From PBB1 sp965229345 (GTDB taxonomy: Bacteria > Pseudomonadota > Gammaproteobacteria > Burkholderiales > Burkholderiaceae_C), in the NCBI GenBank assembly GCA_965229345.1, contig OZ245872.1, positions 3,224,001 to 3,288,000 on the forward strand: 64,000 nucleotides of DNA. Reading direction: 5' to 3'. The notes beneath the pieces were generated by a model. It was not told the origin of the DNA. It did no database searches and saw only the letters and a list, made by a program, of their open reading frames with translations. The position numbers were made by a program, and so were the translations under genes. This document shows, in pieces, positions 57,214 through 64,000 of the stretch; the stretch's first letter is position 1; the number at the start of each line of letters is the position of its first letter.

Positions 57214-58419
57214 TTGCGTCCCTGGTTCGCTTTCGACCGACTCGACCGCTACGCGCTGCGCCTGATCGCCGGTCCGCTGGCGCTGTCGCTGCTGGCGTTG
57301 CTGCTCGCGCAGCTCCTCGAACGCCTGCTGCGGTTGTTCGACCTGGCGGCGTCCGCCGGCGCCCAGCCATCGATCGTGCTGGTGATGGCGGCCACGCTGG
57401 TGCCGCACTACCTGGGCCTGGCGCTGCCGATGGCTTTCACGGCGGCGATCTTCATGGCCGCGGCCCGCATGTGCGATGACAACGAGCTCGATGTGATGCT
57501 GGTGACGGGCCGTTCGATCGCTCGCGTCACCGCGCCCTATTTCGTGCTGGCCGTGCTGCTGGCGCTGTTCAGCCTGTACCTGTATGGCCAGCTGCAGCCC
57601 TTGGCGCGCTACGGCTACAACGTGGTGGTGAACCGGGTGCTGCAGACCGGCTGGGATTCACGGGTCGAAGAAAACCGCTTCGTCGACATCGGCCATGGCG
57701 TCACCTTCACGGCCGATGTGATCGAGATCGATGGCCGGAGCCTGCGCGGTGTTTTCATGGCACAGCGCGATGCCGACGGCGAAGACATCCTGACGGCCGC
57801 GCGTGGCCGACTGGTGCCCACGCCCGAAGGGCTGCGCATGCGCTTCGAGGACGGACTGGTGCTGCGGGTGAGCGAAGTCCCCAAGGACGACGGCACCTCT
57901 ATTTCACTGTCCCGTTTCGTGCATGGCGCCACCGACCGGGATTTCTCACCCAAGGCCGAGCCGCTGGCCGAGCGCGGTGGATCGGTGCGCGAGCTGACCC
58001 TGGCTGAGCTGTGGAGCCGCATGCACCAGGACGGCTACCAGAACAAGCCTGCCGCGGAGTTTCACAACCGCCTGGCACGGGCGTTCATCTTCCCGTTTCT
58101 TCCTTTGCTGGCATTGCCTCTGGGCATGGCGTCCAAGCGGGGACGCCGCACGCCAGGCGTGGTCTTCGCCACCGTGGCTTTGCTGGGCCTGGATCACGCC
58201 ATTCAGCTGGGTGCCAGTGTGGGCCAGTCGGGTCGCCTGCCGCCCGCGGTGGCGGTATGGACGCCGTTCGTCGTGTTCGCGGTGCTGAGCGTCTGGATCT
58301 TCCGCCGCAGTCTCGCGTGGCCGGGCGACAACCCGGTGCTGCGCGCGGTGATGGCGATCGAAGCGCTGATCGACCGCACCCGAGCCCGGGCGCACCGCAG
58401 CGCTCCGCGCCCGTCATGA
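57214..58419 (+). CDS. LptF-like permease
   Basis: 401 residues, YjgP/YjgQ family. The N-terminus DRYALRLIAGPLALSLLALL and two membrane helices are followed by SxxMxFTAAIFMAAARMCDDNELDVML, the conserved cytoplasmic coupling loop. A periplasmic jellyroll (about 120-260) and a second three-helix block with KPAAEFHNRLARAFIFPFLP follow. In lipopolysaccharide export LptF pairs with LptG and LptB. This gene is not beside pepA as the canonical pair often is but inside a lipid head-group cluster, which suggests a dedicated lipid transporter. The start is a TTG at 57214, chosen by position after the HIT stop. Confidence 0.85.
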   Translation: MRPWFAFDRLDRYALRLIAGPLALSLLALLLAQLLERLLRLFDLAASAGAQPSIVLVMAATLVPHYLGLALPMAFTAAIFMAAARMCDDNELDVMLVTGRSIARVTAPYFVLAVLLALFSLYLYGQLQPLARYGYNVVVNRVLQTGWDSRVEENRFVDIGHGVTFTADVIEIDGRSLRGVFMAQRDADGEDILTAARGRLVPTPEGLRMRFEDGLVLRVSEVPKDDGTSISLSRFVHGATDRDFSPKAEPLAERGGSVRELTLAELWSRMHQDGYQNKPAAEFHNRLARAFIFPFLPLLALPLGMASKRGRRTPGVVFATVALLGLDHAIQLGASVGQSGRLPPAVAVWTPFVVFAVLSVWIFRRSLAWPGDNPVLRAVMAIEALIDRTRARAHRSAPRPS

Positions 58420-58462
58420 ACAGCCGACGCTCGCTCGGTCACGCGTCGTCCAGGGAGTCCCG

Positions 58463-59527
58463 ATGATCGGGACGATGCAGGCGTACCTGTGCCGCCGTGT
58501 CGGCACGCAGATCCTGGCCTTGCTGGCGGTGTTGACGGCCATGATGCAGTTGCTCGAACTGCTCGACGTGACCACCGACATCTTCGAACGCGGGCAAGGC
58601 GTGGGCGGCGTTCTGTACTACGCGATGCTGCGCTTGCCGGCCGAGCTGGGACTGGCGTTGCCGCTGGCCGTGCTGCTGGGGACGATGACGTCGCTGAATG
58701 CGATGGCACGAACGCTCGAGATTTCGGCCATGCGCGCCTGCGGTGTCAGCTTCACACGCATGCTGACCTATCTGCTGCCGGTGCTGCTGGTGTTCACCGT
58801 GCTGCAGGTGGCGCTGGTGCAGGTGATCCTGCCCCGCGCTGAAATCGCCTTGAAGCAATGGTGGAACGCGAGCGCGCCCGCCGAAGAAGTCAAGAAGCCG
58901 CTGTGGGCGCACACACGGGGTGGGCTGGTGTCGATCGACAGCATCAGCCCGGACGGGCTGCAGCTGAAAGGCATACGCGTCTACGCGAGCGAGGCGGGTC
59001 TGCTGACCTCGCGCCTGCGCGCAGCCCGCGCGCAGTGGGATGGTCAGGCCTGGCAGCTGGAGGACGTGACCGAACTGCGCGTGGAGCCAGGCGGTGTACG
59101 CCGCATCCATGACGAGACGCTGGTTTGGCAGACCAATCTCCATCCCGAGGAGGTGCTGCGTCTGGGCGTGGCCCGACCCTACCTGTCCACTATCATGCTG
59201 GCCGATGTGATCGTCGGTTCGCGTGTCGGATCACAGCCTCTGAGCTATTACCAAACCGCTTTGTATCGATCGTTCGCAGCGCCGCTTGTGGTGTTCATCA
59301 TGCTGCTGCTGGCCCTGCCGACGGCCGCCACACTCAGCCGAGGTGGTGGTGGCGGAGGCGCCATGCTGATCGCCTTGGCGCTGGGCCTGGGCTTCCTGCT
59401 GTTTGATGGCATCGTGGCTTCGTTGGGGTCGAGCGGTCAGCTTCCGCCACCGATCACGGCCCTGGCGGCACCCTTGTTGTTCATCACCATCGGACTGTGG
59501 CGCCTGCGGGCGTGCGAGCGCCCATGA
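58463..59527 (+). CDS. LptG-like permease
   Basis: 354 residues, YjgP/YjgQ family, paired with the LptF-like gene. MQAYLCRRVGTQILALLAVL opens the first helix. LPAELGLALPLAVLLGTM and the coupling segment NAMARTLEISAMRACGVS follow; the E-x3-MRACGVS helix contacts the ATPase in LptBFG. A periplasmic domain (about 125-255) and three C-terminal helices with a Gly-rich loop (SRGGGGGG) complete it. No LptB-like ATPase is in the window, so it would share one. It is coupled by ATGA to the next CDP-alcohol transferase. Confidence 0.85.
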   Translation: MIGTMQAYLCRRVGTQILALLAVLTAMMQLLELLDVTTDIFERGQGVGGVLYYAMLRLPAELGLALPLAVLLGTMTSLNAMARTLEISAMRACGVSFTRMLTYLLPVLLVFTVLQVALVQVILPRAEIALKQWWNASAPAEEVKKPLWAHTRGGLVSIDSISPDGLQLKGIRVYASEAGLLTSRLRAARAQWDGQAWQLEDVTELRVEPGGVRRIHDETLVWQTNLHPEEVLRLGVARPYLSTIMLADVIVGSRVGSQPLSYYQTALYRSFAAPLVVFIMLLLALPTAATLSRGGGGGGAMLIALALGLGFLLFDGIVASLGSSGQLPPPITALAAPLLFITIGLWRLRACERP

Positions 59528-60738
59528 GACTCTGGATCGACACCGCCAGCACCGCACCGGCCGAAGCGCTGTTTGGCCTGCCTTCGCTGGAACGCTTGAG
59601 GCGCAGCGTCGACAAGCGGATCGCTGCGCGAACTGTCTGGCTATCCGGTCGTCAGCTGGCGCCATCGGCATGGCCTGATGCCACGATCGACGCGGACACG
59701 ACGGCGCTGGGCAGCCGCCTGCGCCGAGCCTTGTCCGATGGACCGCTCGTGGCGCTGGACAGCAGCAACGTCATCGATCCGCGGCTGATTGAGTTTCTGT
59801 TGGCCGCTGAAGACGCCCCCTCCTGCCTGGCCGCACGCGGCCAGGGCCAGCAGCGGGCAGTCGCCCTGTTGCTGCGGCCGGACGTGCTGGATGCCATTCC
59901 CGCAGACGCCAAGACGCTGTGCGAGGTCGCCGATGCGTTGGTCGCCGCAGCGTGCATCGTGCCGCTTGATGAAACGAAGTTTCCGGCCTACATCAACAAG
60001 CTGCGGCGCACGTTGCCCTACTGGCTGTATGCCGTGCCGGACGCCAGCACACGTCAACATCTGCAGCGGCAGATGTTCTGGGACAACTACAAAGGCTCGA
60101 CCGACCTGCTGACCCGCTACGTCTACCCGCCACTGGTCTGGCAACTGGTGCGCCTGTGCGTGTGGCTGCGCGTCCATCCCAATACGGTGACGGTGCTCTC
60201 CATCCTGCTGGCGATCGCCGTCGTCCCGCTCTTCATGGCCGGCCACTTCGCCTACGGCTTTCTGTGTGCCTACACGATGAGCGTGCTCGACAGCGTCGAC
60301 GGCAAACTGGCACGACTGACGCTGACCGACTCGAAGATCGGTAACGCGATGGACCACGGAACGGACATCGTGCACCCACCCTTCTGGTACTTTGCGTTTG
60401 CCTGGGGCCTGGGCGGACAGACGACCAGCCACCCGCTGTATCAGGCTGCGATCTGGTTGACCGTGTTCTACATCGCAGATCGGATCGTGCTTGGCATCGC
60501 CAAATACCGTCTCGGCTTCGCGCTCCATGCCGCAACGCGACTCGATGCATGGGTGCGCAGTTTCATTGCGCGACGCAACATCACCATGTCCATCATGGCG
60601 CTCAGCGTGCTGGTGGGACAAGGTCCTGCGGGCCTTTACATCATCACCGCCTGGCAGGGCCTGACCTTTTTCTGGCACAGTGCCCGCACGCTGTGGCTGG
60701 GCTTCCTCGCACCCCACAGAGCAAGGCCAGCGGCATGA
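59524..60738 (+). CDS. CDP-alcohol phosphatidyltransferase with N-terminal domain
   Basis: 404 residues. The C-terminal membrane domain has the intact signature DGKLARLTLTDSKIGNAMDH with G-x3-D-x3-D finishing in HGTD, so catalysis is expected. The N-terminal 190 residues form a soluble domain resembling a degenerate nucleotidyltransferase (LWIDTASTAPAEALFGLP, LRRALSDGPLVALDSSNV). It is a paralogue of the product of 54569-55697, in keeping with two head-group steps. Overlaps: ATGA with the LptG-like gene before and with the GNAT gene after, so the genes are tightly coupled. Confidence 0.88.
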   Translation: MRLWIDTASTAPAEALFGLPSLERLRRSVDKRIAARTVWLSGRQLAPSAWPDATIDADTTALGSRLRRALSDGPLVALDSSNVIDPRLIEFLLAAEDAPSCLAARGQGQQRAVALLLRPDVLDAIPADAKTLCEVADALVAAACIVPLDETKFPAYINKLRRTLPYWLYAVPDASTRQHLQRQMFWDNYKGSTDLLTRYVYPPLVWQLVRLCVWLRVHPNTVTVLSILLAIAVVPLFMAGHFAYGFLCAYTMSVLDSVDGKLARLTLTDSKIGNAMDHGTDIVHPPFWYFAFAWGLGGQTTSHPLYQAAIWLTVFYIADRIVLGIAKYRLGFALHAATRLDAWVRSFIARRNITMSIMALSVLVGQGPAGLYIITAWQGLTFFWHSARTLWLGFLAPHRARPAA

Positions 60739-61865
60739 CCAGCCATCTCGAGATCATCCCTGTCAGCTCGTCGTCGGAGCTGGATCGGTTCATCACGCTG
60801 CCTGGCCGCTTGTATGCCGGTGACGCCGCGTACGTGCCGCCCCTGGTACTGGAACGTCGCGAGGCACTGTCGCCTGCGAAGAATCCGTATTTCCAGCACG
60901 CCGAAACCCAGTTCTGGCTGGCACGCCGGGACGGGCGTGATGTCGGACGCATCAGCGCGCAGATCGACCGGTTGGTGACCGACCCCGATGTCGGTCACTT
61001 CGGCATGATCGCCGCCGAGGACGACGCCGAGGTGTTCGCCGCACTGTTCGCAGCGGCCGAAGGCTGGCTGCGCGCACGAGGCAAGCGGCACATCCTGGGG
61101 CCGTTCAACCTGTCGATCAACGAAGAGACCGGTCTGCTCGTCGATGGCTTCGAGACCCCGCCAGTGATGCTGATGGGCCATGACCCCAGCTATGCCGCCG
61201 CGCGCATCGAGGCCCTCGGCTATGCCAAGGCGAAGGACCTGATCGCCTACATGTACGACATGGAGCACGAGCTGCCGCGCGCCGCACGCCGCAAGATCGA
61301 CAGCCGCACGGCGCAGGCGCTGACGGTGCGCCACCTCGACAAGTCGCGCTACCTGGAAGAGTTCGACACCGTCACTGCGATCTTCAATGACGCCTGGTCG
61401 CAGAACTGGGGCTTCATCGCGTTCACGCAGGCCGAGATCGCCCACATGGCCAAGAGCCTGAAGATGCTGATCGACCCGACCTGCGTGGCCATCGTCGAGA
61501 TGAACGGCGAGGCGGTCGGCTTCGGCATCGCGCTGCCCAACCTGAACGAATTGATCGCCGATTTCAACGGCCGGCTGCTGCCGTTCAACTGGCTGAAGCT
61601 GCTGTGGCGATTGAAAGGTGGCGCGCGCACCGCGCGGGTGCCGCTGATGGGCATTCGGCGCAGTTTCAGCGGCAGCATGGCCGGTGGGCTGGCGCCGTTC
61701 CTGGTCATCGATTCGCTGCGCAAGGGCTTGCGCGCCAAGGGCGTGCGCCAGGTCGAGCTGTCGTGGATCCTCGAGGACAACCGACCGATGCGACACGTGA
61801 TCGAAGCGCTGGGCGCCAAGCCCTACAAGACCTACCGCGTGTACGACAAGTTGCTCGCACCGTGA
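60735..61865 (+). CDS. GNAT-fold N-acyltransferase, candidate bacterial ceramide synthase
   Basis: 376 residues. Conserved blocks are FITLPGRLYAGDAAYVPPLV, NPYFQHAETQFWLARRDGRD, VGRISAQID, GHFGMIA, LGPFNLSINEETGLLVDGF, PPVMLMGHDP and LSWILEDNRPMR. This is the family once misnamed dATP pyrophosphohydrolase. From memory it includes the bacterial ceramide synthase of Caulobacter (bCerS), which N-acylates a long-chain base. That identity was not tested here. It sits between a CDP-alcohol transferase and a nucleotidyltransferase, as expected for ceramide head-group synthesis. Start overlaps the previous stop. Confidence 0.7.
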   Translation: MTSHLEIIPVSSSSELDRFITLPGRLYAGDAAYVPPLVLERREALSPAKNPYFQHAETQFWLARRDGRDVGRISAQIDRLVTDPDVGHFGMIAAEDDAEVFAALFAAAEGWLRARGKRHILGPFNLSINEETGLLVDGFETPPVMLMGHDPSYAAARIEALGYAKAKDLIAYMYDMEHELPRAARRKIDSRTAQALTVRHLDKSRYLEEFDTVTAIFNDAWSQNWGFIAFTQAEIAHMAKSLKMLIDPTCVAIVEMNGEAVGFGIALPNLNELIADFNGRLLPFNWLKLLWRLKGGARTARVPLMGIRRSFSGSMAGGLAPFLVIDSLRKGLRAKGVRQVELSWILEDNRPMRHVIEALGAKPYKTYRVYDKLLAP

Positions 61866-62639
61866 CGCCATTGACCGCGCTGGTGCTGGCAGGCACCCGT
61901 TCTGGCGGTGACCCGCTGGCGACCCATGCCGGCGTGAGCCACAAGGCCCTCATCGAGGTGGGCGGCCGCACGATGATCGAACGGGTGGTGACAGCCCCTC
62001 GCTGCGCTGTCGCAAGTCACGCGCATCGTCGTCGCGATCGAGCGACCGGAGTTGTTGCGCGATCTGCCCGAACTGCAGCCAGCGGCGCTGGGCAAGCCCC
62101 TGTCGACCATGGACACGGCCTCGGGCCCCAGTGCCACGGTGGCGACGGCACTCGCCAGCCTTGGCGTTCCGCTGCTGGTCACAACCGCCGACCACGCCTT
62201 GCTGCAAACAGCCTGGCTGACGGAATTCCTGGCCGCCTGCCCCGCTGACGCCGACGTCACCGCCGCGCTGGCTGGCCGTGCCGCGGTCGAGGCGGCCGCT
62301 CCGAACACACGGCGCACCTGGCTGCGCTTTGCCGACGGCGATTACTCGGGTTGCAACCTGTTCCTGATGTCACGGCCGGCCGCGGCCAACGTGATTGAAC
62401 TCTGGCGCGAGCTCGAGCAGCACCGCAAGGAGCCGCTGCGGATGATGCAGCGCCTGGGCTGGCTGTTCGCGCTGCGCTATCGCCTGGGGCAGCTCTCACT
62501 CTCGGCGGCCACGGCACGGCTGGGCGCATTGGCCGGTGGGGCGAGATTGGCGATCGTGACCCTGCGCGACGGCCAATCCGCGATCGACGTGGACAAGCCC
62601 GCTGACCTGGATCTGGTGCGCGAACTGGTCAGCCGCTGA
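61862..62639 (+). pseudogene. MobA-like nucleotidyltransferase (frameshifted)
   Basis: The GTG at 61862 overlaps the acyltransferase stop. The first frame gives TALVLAGTRSGGDPLATH and ALIEVGGRTMIERVV, an NTP-transferase start. It then breaks at a CCCC run (61995-61998). Dropping one C restores the reading LAALSQVTRIVVAIE and joins the second frame, which continues with LLVTTADHALL (metal Asp), SGCNLFLMSR and a C-terminal SAIDVDKPADL to 62639. The repaired protein of about 258 residues would activate a polar alcohol or sugar phosphate with CTP or GTP. It is labelled pseudogene only because of the break; a sequencing error is quite possible. Confidence 0.7.
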
Positions 62640-62691
62640 CAGGAAGCCAGAGCTCGCGATCGGCGAGCGTGTGCCCGAATGCTGCAGGCCG

Positions 62692-63480
62692 TCAGGCGGG
62701 CGTCGAGGCCGCCTGCTTCTGCAACTGCCAGCTCGAAGCCAACTCGCGCACCTGCACCAGATCCGCGGGGAAATCGAGCTCGCCCCACGACAGGCCTTCG
62801 ATCGAGACCACCCGCACATCGGCACCGGCATTGGCGAGGCGGTTGATGGCCGACAGGTACCACAGACCCGGGCCCTCGGGGGTGCGCATTGTGCGTTCGA
62901 GCTCGGCGACGAACAGCGCCGCACCGTCTGCGTCAAACCGGAGAAAACCGATCGACTCGCCGTTGACGCTATCGGCACTCAGCGCCTTGCCGATTGCGCG
63001 CAGTCGATCGCCTTCGGTCTCGACCTTCATGTCGTCAGCGTCGTACGCGGCCTTGCGGTCGATGGTGACGGTGATCGGTGCGCTGGGGGCGGCCAGCAAG
63101 CGGCCCGCGATTTCCGGCTCGAACAGGGTGTCGCCGTTGAGGATCATGCACGGGCCGCTCAGCTCGGCACGGGCCATCCAGCAGCTGGCGAGGTTGTCGG
63201 CCAGCTTGTAGAACGGGTTGTAGAGCGTGCGCACCCGCAGCTGGGTGAGCGCCAGACGCTTGAGTTCGGCCTCGACCAGGTCCGGGTAGAACCCGGTCAC
63301 GACCACCGCCTCGGCGACACCCATCTGGTCCAGCGCGCGCAACTGCCATTCCAGCATGCTGCGCCCTCCAAGATCGATCAGGCACTTGGGCATTTGGGCC
63401 GTCAACGGCAACAGGCGGCTGCCTTGTCCGGCACTGAGGATGATGGCGCGATGAGGTCTGGTCACGGTGCGGACTTTCAC
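62692..63480 (-). CDS. LicC-like phosphocholine/alcohol cytidylyltransferase family protein
   Basis: 262 residues. N-terminal RAIILSAGQGSRLLPLT is the sugar/alcohol nucleotidyltransferase signature. KCLIDLGGRSMLEWQL, VVTGFYPDLVE, YNPFYKLADNLASCWM and LNGDTLFEP (metal Asp) follow, and GLSWGELDFPADLVQ closes it. The layout matches the phosphocholine cytidylyltransferase group, which makes CDP-choline-type donors. This fits a CDP-alcohol supply for the two transferases. It is convergent with the MobA-like gene. The start is taken at GTG 63480; GTG 63465 is an alternative. Confidence 0.8.
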   Translation of the reverse strand: MKVRTVTRPHRAIILSAGQGSRLLPLTAQMPKCLIDLGGRSMLEWQLRALDQMGVAEAVVVTGFYPDLVEAELKRLALTQLRVRTLYNPFYKLADNLASCWMARAELSGPCMILNGDTLFEPEIAGRLLAAPSAPITVTIDRKAAYDADDMKVETEGDRLRAIGKALSADSVNGESIGFLRFDADGAALFVAELERTMRTPEGPGLWYLSAINRLANAGADVRVVSIEGLSWGELDFPADLVQVRELASSWQLQKQAASTPA

Positions 63481-63503
63481 AGTACGGTAATCAACCAGGA
63501 AGC

Positions 63504-64000
63504 TTACCGTACCAAGACGGCGGCGGTTGTCGATGTGCCGCGTTCCAACACCGACCTGGGCACGCGGTGAAAAGCCAATTCTCTGGGCAATTCCGCCAAC
63601 GCCAGATGGGCCACGTGCCGCCGGCCCACCGGCACCGCGAGCGTGTGCCACAGGCGCCCGTCGTAGGCGGCCATGCGCTCACTGGGTGTCGTGTCGACCC
63701 GTGCGACTTCGCGCAAGCCCTGTTCGCTGGCGGCCTTGACCACCGCTTCCTTGCGAGTCCACACCGAATAGAAGCGCCTCGAACTGCGCCCGGCCCAGGC
63801 CCGCTCGGCCGCGCTCAGGTACAGGTGAAACTCTTGCGCGACCAGGTGGCCCACGGGCTCGACATCGATGCCGACCGTGCCTTGCGCCGATATCGCGCAG
63901 ACCACGCGCCCTTCGCCATGCGACAGGCTGAAATCGACCGGCAGCGTCAACGTGGGCCGGGATGCAGGGGGATAGCGCAACGTGGCAAGGACGTCACCCG
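63504..64000 (-). CDS. 4'-phosphopantetheinyl transferase, N-terminally cut
   Basis: 165 visible residues; the open frame runs off the right edge, so the start lies outside. The Sfp-type motifs are present: FSLSHGEG, VGIDVEPV (metal Asp/Glu) and FYSVWTRKEAVVKA (W-x-x-KEA). These enzymes attach 4'-phosphopantetheine to carrier proteins. Beside an acyltransferase and lipid genes, it may activate a dedicated acyl carrier protein encoded further right. That would fit a serine palmitoyltransferase/ceramide locus or a polyketide-type locus. Confidence 0.88.
   Translation of the reverse strand, partial: GDVLATLRYPPASRPTLTLPVDFSLSHGEGRVVCAISAQGTVGIDVEPVGHLVAQEFHLYLSAAERAWAGRSSRRFYSVWTRKEAVVKAASEQGLREVARVDTTPSERMAAYDGRLWHTLAVPVGRRHVAHLALAELPRELAFHRVPRSVLERGTSTTAAVLVR

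Overview
The window is about 64 kb of GC-rich, densely coded DNA with short intergenic gaps and many ATGA/GTGA/TGATG start-stop overlaps. A PEP-CTERM-tagged protein, the KdtA/WaaA, XerD, QueG, TsaE-AmiC and DnaE2 gene types and the codon bias point to a betaproteobacterium of the order Burkholderiales, probably near the Leptothrix/Rubrivivax/Ideonella group. The genus is an inference from gene content only. I saw no rRNA, tRNA, insertion sequence or CRISPR array.

Layout. (1) 1-13.9 kb is mostly housekeeping: the end of a TupA-like ATP-grasp gene, a PEP-CTERM protein, a cupin, a large zinc metalloprotease coupled to ettA, rhlE, a small His/Ala/Pro-rich exported protein, a prolyl-4-hydroxylase-like oxygenase, yaaA, a small lipoprotein, and dnaE2 with a clear LexA (SOS) box. 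(2) 14.1-29.4 kb is an accessory island. An AT-richer orphan lipoprotein and a 0.5 kb structured leader precede a type I secretion operon (HlyB-like ABC exporter, HlyD-like adaptor, GT4 glycosyltransferase, three small proteins). The operon ends in a 2473-residue RTX protein with an N-terminal lipase-like domain. (3) 29.4-37.2 kb returns to core genes: waaA, phosphomannomutase/phosphoglucomutase, xerD, an AEC transporter, queG, tsaE and amiC.

(4) 37.2-64 kb is a long envelope lipid and surface glycan region. It opens with a fatty acid desaturase, a diacylglycerol-kinase-like lipid kinase, an MsbA-like exporter, an LpxL-like acyltransferase and an ELM1-family protein. A glycan block follows: GT-A glycosyltransferase, 2OG-Fe(II) oxygenase, epimerase/reductase, surface-carbohydrate protein, short NeuB, a NeuA-HAD fusion, and further GT and TagF-like enzymes. 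The last block looks like a complete non-canonical phospholipid or sphingolipid head-group module: a TAM41-like nucleotidyltransferase, two CDP-alcohol phosphatidyltransferases, a metallophosphoesterase, a HIT protein, an LptF/LptG-like pair, a GNAT-fold acyltransferase resembling bacterial ceramide synthase, a MobA-like and a LicC-like nucleotidyltransferase, and a 4'-phosphopantetheinyl transferase at the edge.

Main hypotheses. The 45-64 kb region, continuing beyond the right edge, may make and transport a ceramide-based or otherwise unusual phospholipid, with its own CDP-alcohol chemistry and its own LptFG-type permease. The 15-29 kb island secretes a lipase-RTX protein whose C-terminal repeats are spaced in exact multiples of nine residues. 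Two genes of the lipid module each carry one extra C in a short C run, which splits their frames. These are sequencing errors, recent mutations or phase-variable tracts.
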